From Desulfuromonas sp. CSMB_57 (lineage in GTDB: Bacteria > Desulfobacterota > Desulfuromonadia > Desulfuromonadales > Syntrophotaleaceae), in contig NZ_JAFCIY020000023.1 of assembly GCF_020194955.2 (NCBI RefSeq), forward strand, positions 124,001 to 188,000: a stretch of DNA of 64,000 nt. The letters are read 5' to 3'. The translations under genes were made by a program, and so were the position numbers. Positions 8,791 to 18,869 of this stretch are shown in pieces; the first letter of the stretch is position 1; the number at the start of each line of letters is the position of its first letter. The notes below the pieces were generated by a model. That model was not told the origin of the DNA. It worked only from the letters and a program-made list of their open reading frames with translations, and did not search any database.

Positions 8791-9671
8791 ACATCACCGG
8801 CGAAACCCGCGTTTTGGGGATCTTCGGCGATCCCGTCCGGCATTCCCTGTCGCCGGTGATGCAGAACGCCGCGTTGCAACGGGCCGGCATCGATGCCGTC
8901 TACCTGCCGTTCCGGGTGCGTAGCGAGGAATTGGCCGGCGCCGTCCAGAGCCTGCGGGCCCTGAATCTGTGGGGTGTCAACGTGACCATCCCCCACAAGG
9001 AACAGGTCCTGCCGTATCTGGATGCGCTGGATCCCCTCGCCGCCAGGATCGGCGCCGTCAACACCATTGTCAACCGGGATGGACTCCTGACCGGTTTCAA
9101 TACCGATGCGCCGGGCCTGTTGGCTTCCCTGGCTGAAGATCTGGCTTTTTTGCCGGTTGGCCGTCGAGTGCTGCTGCTCGGTGCCGGCGGGGCGACCCGG
9201 GCCGCTCTGGTGGCTCTGGCTGAGGCCGGTGCCGTCTGGATCGGCGTCGCCAACCGTACCCGCGTGCGGGGCGAGCAACTGGTGGAAAATTTCCGGGCGG
9301 TCTTTCCGGGAACGGAATTTGCTGCGATGGGATTGTCGACGGCGGAGTTGGCAGGGGTTTTTCCCGCCGTCGACCTGGTGATCAACAGTACCTCCCTGGG
9401 TTTGCACGGGGAAGGTTTCGACGTTCTGCCCTGGCACCGCCTGGCCCCGCGGGCCGTGGTGCTGGACATGGTCTACAGCGCCGATTCGACGCCTCTGGTT
9501 GCCATGGCTCGTGAACACGGGTACCGGGTTGCGGATGGCCTCGGTATGCTGGTCGGCCAGGGCGAGGAGGCCTTTGCCCTGTGGACCGGGCGCCGGCCCG
9601 AACCGGGATTGATGAAAAGAACCCTTTATGATTGCCTGGGGGTGCAGAATTGGCATCTTGACAGCACATGA
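8787..9671 (+). CDS. aroE: Shikimate dehydrogenase
   Basis: AroE reduces 3-dehydroshikimate to shikimate with NADPH in the shikimate pathway. The 294-residue protein shows FGDPVRHSLSPVMQNAAL near the N terminus (substrate-binding SxS motif), NVTIPHKE with the catalytic Lys, NTDAPG, the Rossmann motif LGAGGATRAAL and the C-terminal DMVYSADSTPL. The start was set at the ATG that overlaps the ribF stop (ATGA); the frame opens 27 bases earlier without a better site. Other shikimate genes (aroC, aroB, aroQ) lie 19-23 kb away on the far side of the pilus locus. aroK, aroA and aroF/G/H are not in the window. Confidence 0.95.
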   Translation: MNITGETRVLGIFGDPVRHSLSPVMQNAALQRAGIDAVYLPFRVRSEELAGAVQSLRALNLWGVNVTIPHKEQVLPYLDALDPLAARIGAVNTIVNRDGLLTGFNTDAPGLLASLAEDLAFLPVGRRVLLLGAGGATRAALVALAEAGAVWIGVANRTRVRGEQLVENFRAVFPGTEFAAMGLSTAELAGVFPAVDLVINSTSLGLHGEGFDVLPWHRLAPRAVVLDMVYSADSTPLVAMAREHGYRVADGLGMLVGQGEEAFALWTGRRPEPGLMKRTLYDCLGVQNWHLDST

Positions 9672-9820
9672 AGCCATCGTTAACATGCCGCTGAGGTTAG
9701 AGGTTTTTTTGTTTACGTTTTGAACCCCATTTAATGCTATGACGTCTTTTCTCTTTCGTGACCATAAACGTTTGATGACGCGCGGTAATTTGCTGCGATA
9801 CATGCAGGAAAGGTAGCGGC

Positions 9821-11521
<1,701 letters not shown>

Positions 11522-11619
11522 GGGGGCGGTAGATATTAATCGGTTTCGCCGACGGCTGGCGTACTTCTTGCTATTAGTTGAACACCGAGCTGTAATTTGC
11601 AGGCTGGGTTTGAATTTTT

Positions 11620-11650
11620 CTTCAGCCTTCAGCCTTCAGCCTTCAGCCTG
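11620..11650. repeat. CTTCAGC heptamer run before pilT
   Basis: Four successive CTTCAGC units sit in the 147-bp gap between pilB and pilT and end 18 bases before the pilT start. They belong to the same family as the arrays near 5.5, 12.8, 16, 23 and 29.8 kb. Confidence 0.9.
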
Positions 11651-11668
11651 CTTTAAATGGAGCCAATC

Positions 11669-12793
11669 ATGTCCGAAGAAGCGCCGGCCGTCAGCGTCGG
11701 CATCCGGGAGTTGCTCAAAACCATGGTGGAGATGGGGGCTTCGGACCTGCACATCACCACTGGAACACCGCCCCAGGTGCGTATCGACGGACAGATTCGC
11801 TCCCTGAAATTTCCGCCCCTGCAGCCGGCCGAGACCAAGCAGCTCTGCTACAGCATCCTTACCGATGCCCAGAAACGCAAGTTCGAGGAGGAAAGCGAAC
11901 TGGACCTGAGTTTCGGCGTCAAGGGTCTGGCGCGATTCCGCGGCAACGTCTACCTGCAGCGCGGAGCCCTGGCCGGCGCCTTCCGCATGATCCCGTACAA
12001 GTTCATGACCTTCGAGGAATTGGGCCTGCCGCCGGTGGTGCGGGAAATCTCGCGCAAGCCGCGCGGCCTGGTGCTGGTCACGGGGCCGACGGGCAGCGGC
12101 AAGTCCACCACTCTGGCGTCCATCATCGATTCCATCAACATGGAGCGGCAGGAACACATCATCACCATCGAAGACCCCATCGAATATATCCACCCCCACA
12201 AGAACTGTATCGTCAACCAGCGGGAGGTGGGGGCGGATACCCATTCCTTCAAAAAGGCCCTCAAGTACATTCTGCGCCAGGATCCGGACGTGGTACTGCT
12301 GGGCGAGTTGCGGGACCTGGAAACCATCGAGGCGGCCCTGACCATTGCCGAGACCGGCCACCTCTGCTTCGCCACTCTGCACACCAACTCCTGCGTGCAG
12401 ACCATCAACCGCATCGTCGATGTGTTCCCCACCAGCCAGCAGACCCAGGTGCGCACCCAGCTGTCCTTTGTGCTCGAAGGGGTGCTGTCCCAGACCCTGC
12501 TGCCCCGGGCCAGCGGTCACGGCCGGATTCTGGCTCTGGAGGTGATGGTGCCCAACACCGCCATCCGCGCTCTGATACGAGACGACAAGGTGCACCAGAT
12601 CTACTCCCAGATGCAGATGGGGCAGGACAAGTTCGGCATGCAGACCATGAATCAGGCCCTGTTCCTGCTCTACCACAAAAAACAGGTCACCTTGGAGACC
12701 GCCCTGTCGCGATCCTCGGATCCGGACGAACTGCGGCAGATGATCGCCAATCCCAACGCCCACCTGCGGCGAATGCCGCATAAGGCAGGCTGA
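11669..12793 (+). CDS. pilT: Twitching motility retraction ATPase PilT
   Basis: PilT disassembles the pilus and powers retraction. The 374-residue protein has the PilT-type N-terminal PAS-like domain, Walker A GPTGSGKST (near residue 137), the Walker B region LRQDPDVVLLGELRD and the retraction-specific motif AIRALIRDDKVHQIYS (AIRNLIRE in most homologues). The start was chosen at the second ATG, which has GGAG 7 bases upstream; an in-frame ATG lies 4 codons earlier. The last codons and the stop (AAG GCA GGC TGA) run directly into the heptamer repeat block. Stands between pilB and pilC, the standard order. Confidence 0.95.
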   Translation: MSEEAPAVSVGIRELLKTMVEMGASDLHITTGTPPQVRIDGQIRSLKFPPLQPAETKQLCYSILTDAQKRKFEEESELDLSFGVKGLARFRGNVYLQRGALAGAFRMIPYKFMTFEELGLPPVVREISRKPRGLVLVTGPTGSGKSTTLASIIDSINMERQEHIITIEDPIEYIHPHKNCIVNQREVGADTHSFKKALKYILRQDPDVVLLGELRDLETIEAALTIAETGHLCFATLHTNSCVQTINRIVDVFPTSQQTQVRTQLSFVLEGVLSQTLLPRASGHGRILALEVMVPNTAIRALIRDDKVHQIYSQMQMGQDKFGMQTMNQALFLLYHKKQVTLETALSRSSDPDELRQMIANPNAHLRRMPHKAG

Positions 12794-13096
12794 AGGCTGG
12801 GTAAGTGCAGACTGAAGGCTGAAGGCTGAAGGCTGAAGTGAAGGCGTAAAAAACAGGTTGAAAGCTGAGAAAAACAGGCTGAAGGCTGAAGACTGAAGAC
12901 TGAAGTGAAGGCGTAAAAGGCAGGTTGAAGGCTGAGAAAAACAGGCTGAAGTCTTCAGTCTGCATCATTTTAAGACAACAGAGGGGGTTGGGCTGCGGCG
13001 GCGAGTAAGTCAGCGGAACACTGAGGCAAGAAGGTTTTACTTCAGCCTTCGGACTTCAGTCTTCAGCCTGCTTTACCCAGCCTTCAGCCTGATTTA
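12785..13096. repeat. Heptamer repeat block with duplicated ~68-bp unit, pilT-pilC gap
   Basis: This 317-bp gap contains no gene. It begins with TGAAGGC-type heptamers. A unit of about 68 bp (heptamers, then GTGAAGGCGTAAAA, CAGGTTGAA and GCTGAGAAAAA) is present twice in tandem (about 12803-12945). The block ends with complementary CTTCAGY-type heptamers (13041-13090) just before the pilC ribosome binding site. The opposed orientations could pair in RNA. Confidence 0.88.
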
Positions 13097-13110
13097 AAGA
13101 GGTCCCAAAT

Positions 13111-14328
13111 ATGGCTAAATTCGCATGGGAAGGCAAGGTCCGCGGCGGTCAGGTGCAGAAGGGCGAGATGGAGGCTTCCAACGAGGCCGCCGTCATGGCC
13201 CAGTTGCGCCGTCAGGGCATCATGCCCACCAAGGTCAAGGAGCGCGGCAAGGGCCTGGACGTGGAACTCAAGATCCCCGGGTTCGGCGGCAAGGTCACCA
13301 TCAAGGACAAGGTGGTGTTCACCCGCCAGTTCGCCACCATGATCGATGCCGGCCTGCCCCTGGTGCAATGCCTCGATATTCTCAGCCGTCAGCAGGACAA
13401 CAAGCTTTTTAAAAAGGTGCTGGCCGAGGTCAAGGAGAGCGTCGAATCCGGTGCGACCTTTGCCGAGGCTTTGAAAAAGCATCCCAAGGTCTTTGACGAA
13501 CTGTTCGTCAATCTGGTGGCCGCCGGCGAGGTCGGCGGTATCCTGGATACCATCCTCAACCGCCTGGCCGCCTACCTGGAAAAGGCCCACAAGCTGAGGA
13601 AACGGGTCAAGGGCGCCATGACCTATCCGGCCACGGTGGTCGGCATCGCTCTCATCGTCATCTCCGTCATTCTGATTTTCGTCATACCGGCATTCGAGAA
13701 GATGTTCGCCGACTTCGGCAGTTCCCTGCCGGTGCCGACCCAGATTGTCATCAATTTCAGCAACTTCGTTCGCAGCTATATTCTTGCCATTATCGGCGCC
13801 ATTGTTGTCATCATCTTTCTCTTCAAACGTTTTTACGCCACGCCCCGGGGGCGGGAATTGGTGGATGCCTATGCTCTGCGACTGCCGGTGTTCGGCGTCC
13901 TCATCCGCAAGGTGGCGGTGGCCAAGTTCTCCCGTACTCTCGGCACCATGATTTCCAGCGGTGTGCCGATTCTCGATGGTTTGGATATCGTGGCCAAGAC
14001 CGCCGGCAATCGCACCATCGAGAAGGCCATCTATAACGTCAAGCAGAGCATCAGCGAGGGCAAGACCATTGCCGAACCCCTGGAAAAAACCAGCGTTTTC
14101 CCACCCATGGTCTGCCAGATGATTGCGGTCGGGGAGCAGTCCGGTTCCATCGACGCCATGCTGGCCAAAATCGCCGACTTCTACGACGACGAGGTGGATG
14201 AAGCCGTCGGCAACCTGACCGCCATGATGGAGCCCATGCTGATGCTGTTTTTGGGCACCACCGTCGGCGGTCTGGTTATTGCCATGTACCTGCCCATCTT
14301 CAAGATTGCCGGAGCCGTGGGCGGCTGA
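13111..14328 (+). CDS. pilC: Type IV pilus inner-membrane platform protein PilC
   Basis: PilC (GspF family) is the polytopic membrane protein that couples PilB/PilT to pilin movement. The 405-residue sequence begins AKFAWEGKVRGG, a characteristic PilC opening, and has two GspF domains (about 70-190 and 270-395). Transmembrane segments are at about 170-195, 215-240 and 375-400. The motif FTRQFATMIDAGLPLVQCL near 75 and its repeat FSRTLGTMISSGVPILDGL near 275 mark the two domains. AAAGAGG precedes the ATG by about 8 bases. The pilS start follows after 2 bp. Confidence 0.96.
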   Translation: MAKFAWEGKVRGGQVQKGEMEASNEAAVMAQLRRQGIMPTKVKERGKGLDVELKIPGFGGKVTIKDKVVFTRQFATMIDAGLPLVQCLDILSRQQDNKLFKKVLAEVKESVESGATFAEALKKHPKVFDELFVNLVAAGEVGGILDTILNRLAAYLEKAHKLRKRVKGAMTYPATVVGIALIVISVILIFVIPAFEKMFADFGSSLPVPTQIVINFSNFVRSYILAIIGAIVVIIFLFKRFYATPRGRELVDAYALRLPVFGVLIRKVAVAKFSRTLGTMISSGVPILDGLDIVAKTAGNRTIEKAIYNVKQSISEGKTIAEPLEKTSVFPPMVCQMIAVGEQSGSIDAMLAKIADFYDDEVDEAVGNLTAMMEPMLMLFLGTTVGGLVIAMYLPIFKIAGAVGG

Positions 14329-14330
14329 CC

Positions 14331-15971
14331 GTGATGACCCATGGCCTGCCCGGCCTGAATCAGGACGAGGGCTACCGCCGCCTGCTGCAGGGCTACCTGG
14401 CTCTGCGGGTGCTGGTGCTGACCCTGCTGCTGGGCGGCACTCTGCTGTACCAGGTCAAAGGCCGGCCGCCCGGACATTGGCCGGATCCCCAATATCTGTA
14501 CTCCCTCATCGCCGCTTCCTACCTGCAGGCCCTGCTGTCCCTGCTGGCATTGCGTTGGTTGCGGCGTTTCCGCGGCCTGGTTCAGGTTCAGATTGCCTGG
14601 GATCTGCTGTTCATCACCGCCATTCTCTATCTGACCGGCGGTATCGATAGTCCCTTCCCCTTTCTTTTCCTGCTGGTGATTCTCAGCGCCGCGCTGTTGC
14701 TGACCCGGCGCGATGTACTGATTGTCGCCGCCGCCGCCGCCATCCTCTATGGCAGCCTGGTGGATTTGCAGTATTTCGGATTCCTGCCGGTACTGCCCGG
14801 CATCTCCTTTGTGGAACGGGTGGCGCCATACCGGGCCCTGTATGCCGTCTTTGTCCACGTTTCGGCTTTTTTCGCCATGGCCATGCTGGCCGCCAGCCTG
14901 GTCGGACGCCTGCGTTACAGCGAAGTTGCGCGCCGGCAGGCCGAGGATGACTTTGCCCAATTGGGGCTGCTCAACCGCACCATTCTGGCCAACATGCCCA
15001 GCGGACTGATGATTATCGACCTCGAGGGACGCGTACAATCGGTGAATCCGGCGGCGGAGGAAATGTTGGGCGTGACCCTGGAGCAGTTGAAGGACCATCC
15101 TGCCGGTCGATTTTTCCCGGCTCTGGAAGTGCCTCAGGAGGGGCGTTTTCGACTGGTGGAGCGGGCCGAAGGCACCTTGTGCAACGGCAGCGGGCTGACC
15201 CGGCCCATCGGTTACAACACCTCATTGGTCAATGATCCGGACGGCAAATTGCGCGGCCTGCTGGTGACTTTTCAGGATCTCAGTCGCCTCAAAGAGATGG
15301 AAGAGCGTCTCAAGCGCGCCGATCGTCTGGCGGCCGTCGGTCATCTCGCCGCCGGCATGGCCCACGAGATCCGCAATCCCCTGGCCTCCATCAGCGGCTC
15401 GGTGCAACTCCTTTCCGAAAGCCTGGCCGCCGGCGAGGAGGATCGTCACCTGCTGGCCATCGTGGTGCGCGAAGCCGATCGCCTCAACAAACTGCTGAGC
15501 GATTTTCTGCAGTTCGCCCGTCCCGTGCGCCCGGACCAAGCGCCCTTTGAGCCTGCTGCCATGCTGGATGATTTGCAGGGTCTGGTCGGGGGCGACCCAC
15601 GTTTTACGCACATCACATTGCAGGTGGATGCGCCATGCGGAGAAGTGCTGCTGGGTGACCGTCGGCAATTGCAGCAGGCCCTCTGGAATCTGCTCATCAA
15701 TGCCGCCGAAGCCATGCCGTCGGGGGGCGCCCTGCGCCTGGCCTACGAGCCCCAAACCCAAAGTCTCATCGTCGAGGACAGCGGCCACGGCGTGGCCGAT
15801 GCCCTGCGGGAAAAAATCTTCGATCCCTTTTTCACCACCAAGGATCACGGTACCGGCCTGGGATTGGCCACCGTCTATGCCATCGTGACCGCCCATGGCG
15901 GCACCCTCGATCTGGGCACCAGTCCCCTGGGAGGCGCGAAGTTTATAATCAGACTGAAGGCTGAAGGCTGA
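14331..15971 (+). CDS. pilS: Sensor histidine kinase PilS
   Basis: PilS is the membrane-bound kinase partner of PilR and controls pilin transcription. The 546-residue protein has about six N-terminal transmembrane segments (20-195), a PAS domain (about 215-320), a HisKA dimerisation helix with the phospho-acceptor in AAGMAHEIRNPLASISGS (near 345), and an HATPase domain with the N box (LLINAAEAM), G1 (VEDSGHGV) and GTGLGLATVYAIVTAHGG. A GTG starts 2 bp after pilC and an ATG follows at 14334; either may be used. Its last six codons (RLKAEG) and stop are encoded by the start of the heptamer repeat. pilR is 500 bp away instead of adjoining, because repeats fill the gap. Confidence 0.94.
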   Translation: MMTHGLPGLNQDEGYRRLLQGYLALRVLVLTLLLGGTLLYQVKGRPPGHWPDPQYLYSLIAASYLQALLSLLALRWLRRFRGLVQVQIAWDLLFITAILYLTGGIDSPFPFLFLLVILSAALLLTRRDVLIVAAAAAILYGSLVDLQYFGFLPVLPGISFVERVAPYRALYAVFVHVSAFFAMAMLAASLVGRLRYSEVARRQAEDDFAQLGLLNRTILANMPSGLMIIDLEGRVQSVNPAAEEMLGVTLEQLKDHPAGRFFPALEVPQEGRFRLVERAEGTLCNGSGLTRPIGYNTSLVNDPDGKLRGLLVTFQDLSRLKEMEERLKRADRLAAVGHLAAGMAHEIRNPLASISGSVQLLSESLAAGEEDRHLLAIVVREADRLNKLLSDFLQFARPVRPDQAPFEPAAMLDDLQGLVGGDPRFTHITLQVDAPCGEVLLGDRRQLQQALWNLLINAAEAMPSGGALRLAYEPQTQSLIVEDSGHGVADALREKIFDPFFTTKDHGTGLGLATVYAIVTAHGGTLDLGTSPLGGAKFIIRLKAEG

Positions 15972-15974
15972 AGG

Positions 15975-16448
15975 GTAATCATTAAAGGCATTGGCAAGCC
16001 CATTAAAATATGTAAAATGGGCTTGCTGAGCTACAGGTGACGAGAAGGCCCATGCCTTGGCTGTAAAGTTTTTACCTTCAGTCTTCGGACTTCAGTCTTC
16101 AGTCTGACGTGAAGCAGTCCGAAGGCTGAAGTCCGAGGACTGAAGAAAAGTCATATAAAGCATTGGCAAGACCATTAAAATCTGTACAATGACAATCTGA
16201 ATCTCTGGTGGCGGGAAGGCCCTCGTCTTGGCTGTCGAGTTTTTACCTTCAGTCTTCGGACTTCAGTCTTCAGTCTGAGGTGAAGCAGTCTGAAGACTGA
16301 AGTCCGAAGACTGAAGGGTAATCAATAAAGGCATTGGCAAGCCCATTAAAATCTGTACAATGACAAATTGAACATCTGGTGGCGGAAAGGCCCTTGTCTT
16401 GGCTGTTGAGTTTTTTCCTTCAGCCTTCGGACTTCAGTCTTCAGTCTG
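15975..16448. repeat. Triplicated ~171-bp tandem repeat with 31-bp hairpins, pilS-pilR gap
   Basis: CATTGGCAAG recurs at 15989, 16161 and 16332, giving a 171-172 bp period over three copies. Each copy has a ~100-bp body and then a CTTCAG-type arm. Inverted arms of 31 bp flank an 8-base loop at 16076-16106/16115-16145 and 16247-16277/16286-16316; the latter has one mismatch. The third copy has only the left arm (16418-16448) and stops 23 bases before the pilR start. No coding frame is convincing. Confidence 0.93.
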
Positions 16449-16471
16449 CCTCCAACCCCGGAGGAAAAACC

Positions 16472-17857
16472 TTGCCCGAAAAAGCCCATCGCATCCTGGT
16501 CGTTGACGACGAAGAAAGCATGCGGGAGTTTCTGTCCATCCTGCTGCGGCGGGACGGTTATCAGGTGGAAACCGCCGTGGACGGAGCGCAGGCCGTGGCC
16601 TGCCTGCGGGACGGGCATTTCGATCTGGTGATCAGCGATGTCAAGATGCCCCGGCTGGATGGTTTCAGTCTGCTGGAGCATGTCATGGCCCGTGCTCCGG
16701 GCACCGCCGTCATCATGATCACCGCCTTCTCCAATACCGAACAGGCCGTCGAGGCCATGAAGAAGGGCGCCTACGATTACATCACCAAGCCCTTCAAGAA
16801 CGACGAAATCCGCCTCATTGTCCAGAACGCCCTGGAACGCATGGAATTGCGCAAGGAGAACCGGCAGCTCAAGCGCGAACTGGAGCAGCGATTTTCCTTC
16901 GGCAGCATCATCGGCAAGAGCCGTCCCATGCAGGCGGTGTATGATCTCATCGAAAAGGTGGCCGGCAGCCGGGTCAATATTCTGGTCACCGGCGAGAGCG
17001 GCACGGGCAAGGAACTGGTGGCCAAGGCCATCCATTTCAACAGCGAGCGCCGGGACCAGCCCTTTGTGGCCATCAACTGCGGCGCCATCCCCGAGAATCT
17101 GCTGGAAAGCGAACTGTTCGGCCATGAAAAGGGTTCCTTCACCGGCGCCGTGGCCCAGAAGGCCGGCCTGTTCGAGGTGGCCGACGGCGGTACCCTGTTC
17201 CTCGACGAGATTGCCGAATTGCCGGCCATGATGCAGGTCAAGCTGCTGCGGGTGCTGCAGGAGCGGGAACTGCGCCGGGTCGGCGGCACCCGCACCCTGC
17301 CCGTGGACGTGCGCCTGGTGGCGGCCACCAACAAGGATCTGAACCGCCTGGTTTCTTGCGGCCAGTTCCGCGAGGATCTTTTCTACCGCCTCAACGTCAT
17401 CCAGTTGGCCCTGCCGGCCCTGCGCGAGCGGCGCGAGGACATCCCCCTGCTGGTGGAGCATTTTCTCGGCAAATACAGTCCGACCGTGTCCCTGACCCTT
17501 GCCGACGGCGTCCTGCGCCGCCTCCTCGATTACGGTTGGCCGGGCAATATCCGTGAGTTGGAGAACACCATCGAGCGTTGCGTGGTGCTGTGCGGCGACG
17601 GGGCCATCACCGTCGACAGCCTGCCAGGCCATATCCGGACCGGCGCCGATCCGGTGGAGGCCCCCATGCAGGATCTGCCGGAAGAGGGGCTCGATCTTGA
17701 CAACTACCTCGGCAATATCGAAAAAAGCATTCTCCTCAAAGCCCTCGACCGCACCGGCGGCATCCGCAAGCGCGCCGCCGAGTTGCTGGGCATTTCCTTC
17801 CGCTCCATTCGCTATCGTTTGGCCAAGTACGGGTTGGAGGTGGGGGAAGAGGAGTAG
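16472..17857 (+). CDS. pilR: Sigma-54-dependent response regulator PilR
   Basis: PilR activates sigma-54 RNA polymerase at pilin promoters when phosphorylated by PilS. The 461-residue protein has a receiver domain (acidic pocket VDDEE near 11-15, phospho-Asp in ISDVKMPR, then KPF), an AAA+ domain with Walker A GESGTGKE, the sigma-54 contact loop GSFTGA (commonly GAFTGA) and GGTLFLDEI, and a C-terminal Fis-type helix-turn-helix ([19 protein letters not shown]). The start is set at a TTG with GGAGG 7 bases upstream; the open frame extends to 16379, but that extension is repeat sequence. Three strong -24/-12 sites within 7 kb downstream (pilA, pilD, pilM) are its likely targets. Confidence 0.95.
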   Translation: MPEKAHRILVVDDEESMREFLSILLRRDGYQVETAVDGAQAVACLRDGHFDLVISDVKMPRLDGFSLLEHVMARAPGTAVIMITAFSNTEQAVEAMKKGAYDYITKPFKNDEIRLIVQNALERMELRKENRQLKRELEQRFSFGSIIGKSRPMQAVYDLIEKVAGSRVNILVTGESGTGKELVAKAIHFNSERRDQPFVAINCGAIPENLLESELFGHEKGSFTGAVAQKAGLFEVADGGTLFLDEIAELPAMMQVKLLRVLQERELRRVGGTRTLPVDVRLVAATNKDLNRLVSCGQFREDLFYRLNVIQLALPALRERREDIPLLVEHFLGKYSPTVSLTLADGVLRRLLDYGWPGNIRELENTIERCVVLCGDGAITVDSLPGHIRTGADPVEAPMQDLPEEGLDLDNYLGNIEKSILLKALDRTGGIRKRAAELLGISFRSIRYRLAKYGLEVGEEE

Positions 17858-18007
17858 GGCCTTGGTGCCAAAAAACGTCACTCATATTGACGCGCATTGT
17901 TGCTCCCCGGCCGGACTATCTGTTAAACTGCTTCGCGCTTGCCGGGCCGTTTGGCTAATGGGCCGAAGATTCAAGCTTTTTTATTTATTTTTGGATTTTG
18001 GAAAATT

Positions 18008-18023
18008 TGGCACGGCCGCTGCA
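18008..18023 (+). promoter_or_regulatory. Sigma-54 (-24/-12) promoter of pilA
   Basis: TGGCACGGCCGCTGCA matches the -24 element exactly and the -12 element with one change. The invariant GG (18009-18010) and GC (18021-18022) are spaced by exactly one helical turn as required. Transcription would start near 18034, leaving an 84-base leader before pilA. The ~150 bp upstream, back to pilR, would hold PilR sites. Confidence 0.9.
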
Positions 18024-18117
18024 AGTTAATTTGGCCAAGCGGAACGATTTTCCCGTTCATTCATCCGGTGCCGAATCTACGGTTCCGAACACTCAACCAT
18101 TTGAAAGGAGTTTCATC

Positions 18118-18717
18118 ATGTTCAAGGCGCTTCGTAAGAGCGAGAAGGGTTTCACCCTCATCGAGCTGTTGATCGTCGTCGCGATCATCGGCATCCTGGC
18201 CGCCATCGCCATCCCGCAGTTCGCGGCTTATCGGCAGCGGGCCTACAACTCTGCGGCCCTGTCGGACCTCAACAATCTGCAAAAGTCCCAGGCTGCCTTT
18301 TTCAGTGATTGGCAGACTTTTGGTCAGAGTGCGCTTGGTGCTAATGAGGCTGGTGCTGCTGCTGTTTCAGGAGCAAATACCGGAGTCCTGCTTACTGGGC
18401 CCGGCGCAGGCAATGCGTTGCCGTTTATTGCAGGGGGCCTCAACGGCGCCACGAATGCCATGCGCATTGGTTTGAGCAACAATGTCAACTTGGTGGCTCA
18501 TACGCTTGCAACCGGTACTGGTTTCAATGCAACTAGTAAGCATCTTCAAGGGATTAATTTCTACGGCATTGATAGCGACATTACCGCTCAATATCAGGTT
18601 CGTTCCACTGCTGGTCCTGGGGCAATGGCACTCGCTGTGTGCCCGAACGTGACAGCAGCAGATGACTTTACCGGTGTCACCCCGGCTGGTGGCGCTGCTG
18701 CATGGTCCATGATGTAA
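18118..18717 (+). CDS. pilA: Major type IV prepilin PilA (long form)
   Basis: The 199-residue prepilin is expected to be cleaved after Gly11 to give a mature pilin beginning [20 protein letters not shown], which is inserted by PilB/PilC. The first ~60 mature residues follow the short Geobacter pilin closely, with aromatics at mature positions 1, 24, 27, 32, 50, 51, 54 and 57. About 130 further residues (Gly/Ala-rich, one Cys near the end) form a globular domain that Geobacter sulfurreducens lacks in PilA-N. The start was set at the ATG with AAAGGAG 9 bases upstream; the frame opens 40 codons earlier in leader sequence. Preceded by a sigma-54 promoter and followed by a strong terminator. The C-terminal part is less GC-rich than its neighbours. 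Confidence 0.95.
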   Translation: MFKALRKSEKGFTLIELLIVVAIIGILAAIAIPQFAAYRQRAYNSAALSDLNNLQKSQAAFFSDWQTFGQSALGANEAGAAAVSGANTGVLLTGPGAGNALPFIAGGLNGATNAMRIGLSNNVNLVAHTLATGTGFNATSKHLQGINFYGIDSDITAQYQVRSTAGPGAMALAVCPNVTAADDFTGVTPAGGAAAWSMM

Positions 18718-18731
18718 TCAGTATGGATACT

Positions 18732-18762
18732 AAAAAGGGCCGGCAATATGCCGGCCCTTTTT
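18732..18762 (+). terminator. Rho-independent terminator after pilA
   Basis: A perfect 14-base stem (18732-18745 with 18749-18762) closes a 3-base loop, and the right arm ends in a T run. It should end most pilA transcripts before the second pilin gene. Confidence 0.93.
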
Positions 18763-18869
18763 AGTTTAAATTAGAGTTCTTGTTGGTGATGTTTGCGGAT
18801 TCGTTTTTCTTTTTAAAGAAACTTCTTAGAATGCTGTCTGAATGCTAATGGACTTTTGGGGAGGAAAAG

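Noticed and set aside
9651-9666. Sigma-54-like site at the 3' end of aroE, upstream of pilB
   Set aside because: GG and GC spacing is right, but the -24 element has one mismatch and the -12 element reads CAGC, with two mismatches. Kept out of the feature list.
15975-16448. CRISPR array between pilS and pilR
   Set aside because: Only three units of ~171 bp; there are no unique spacers, as the whole unit repeats, and no cas genes.
16379-16471. N-terminal extension of PilR
   Set aside because: The in-frame extension is repeat sequence. The TTG with GGAGG 7 bases upstream gives a normal PilR N terminus.
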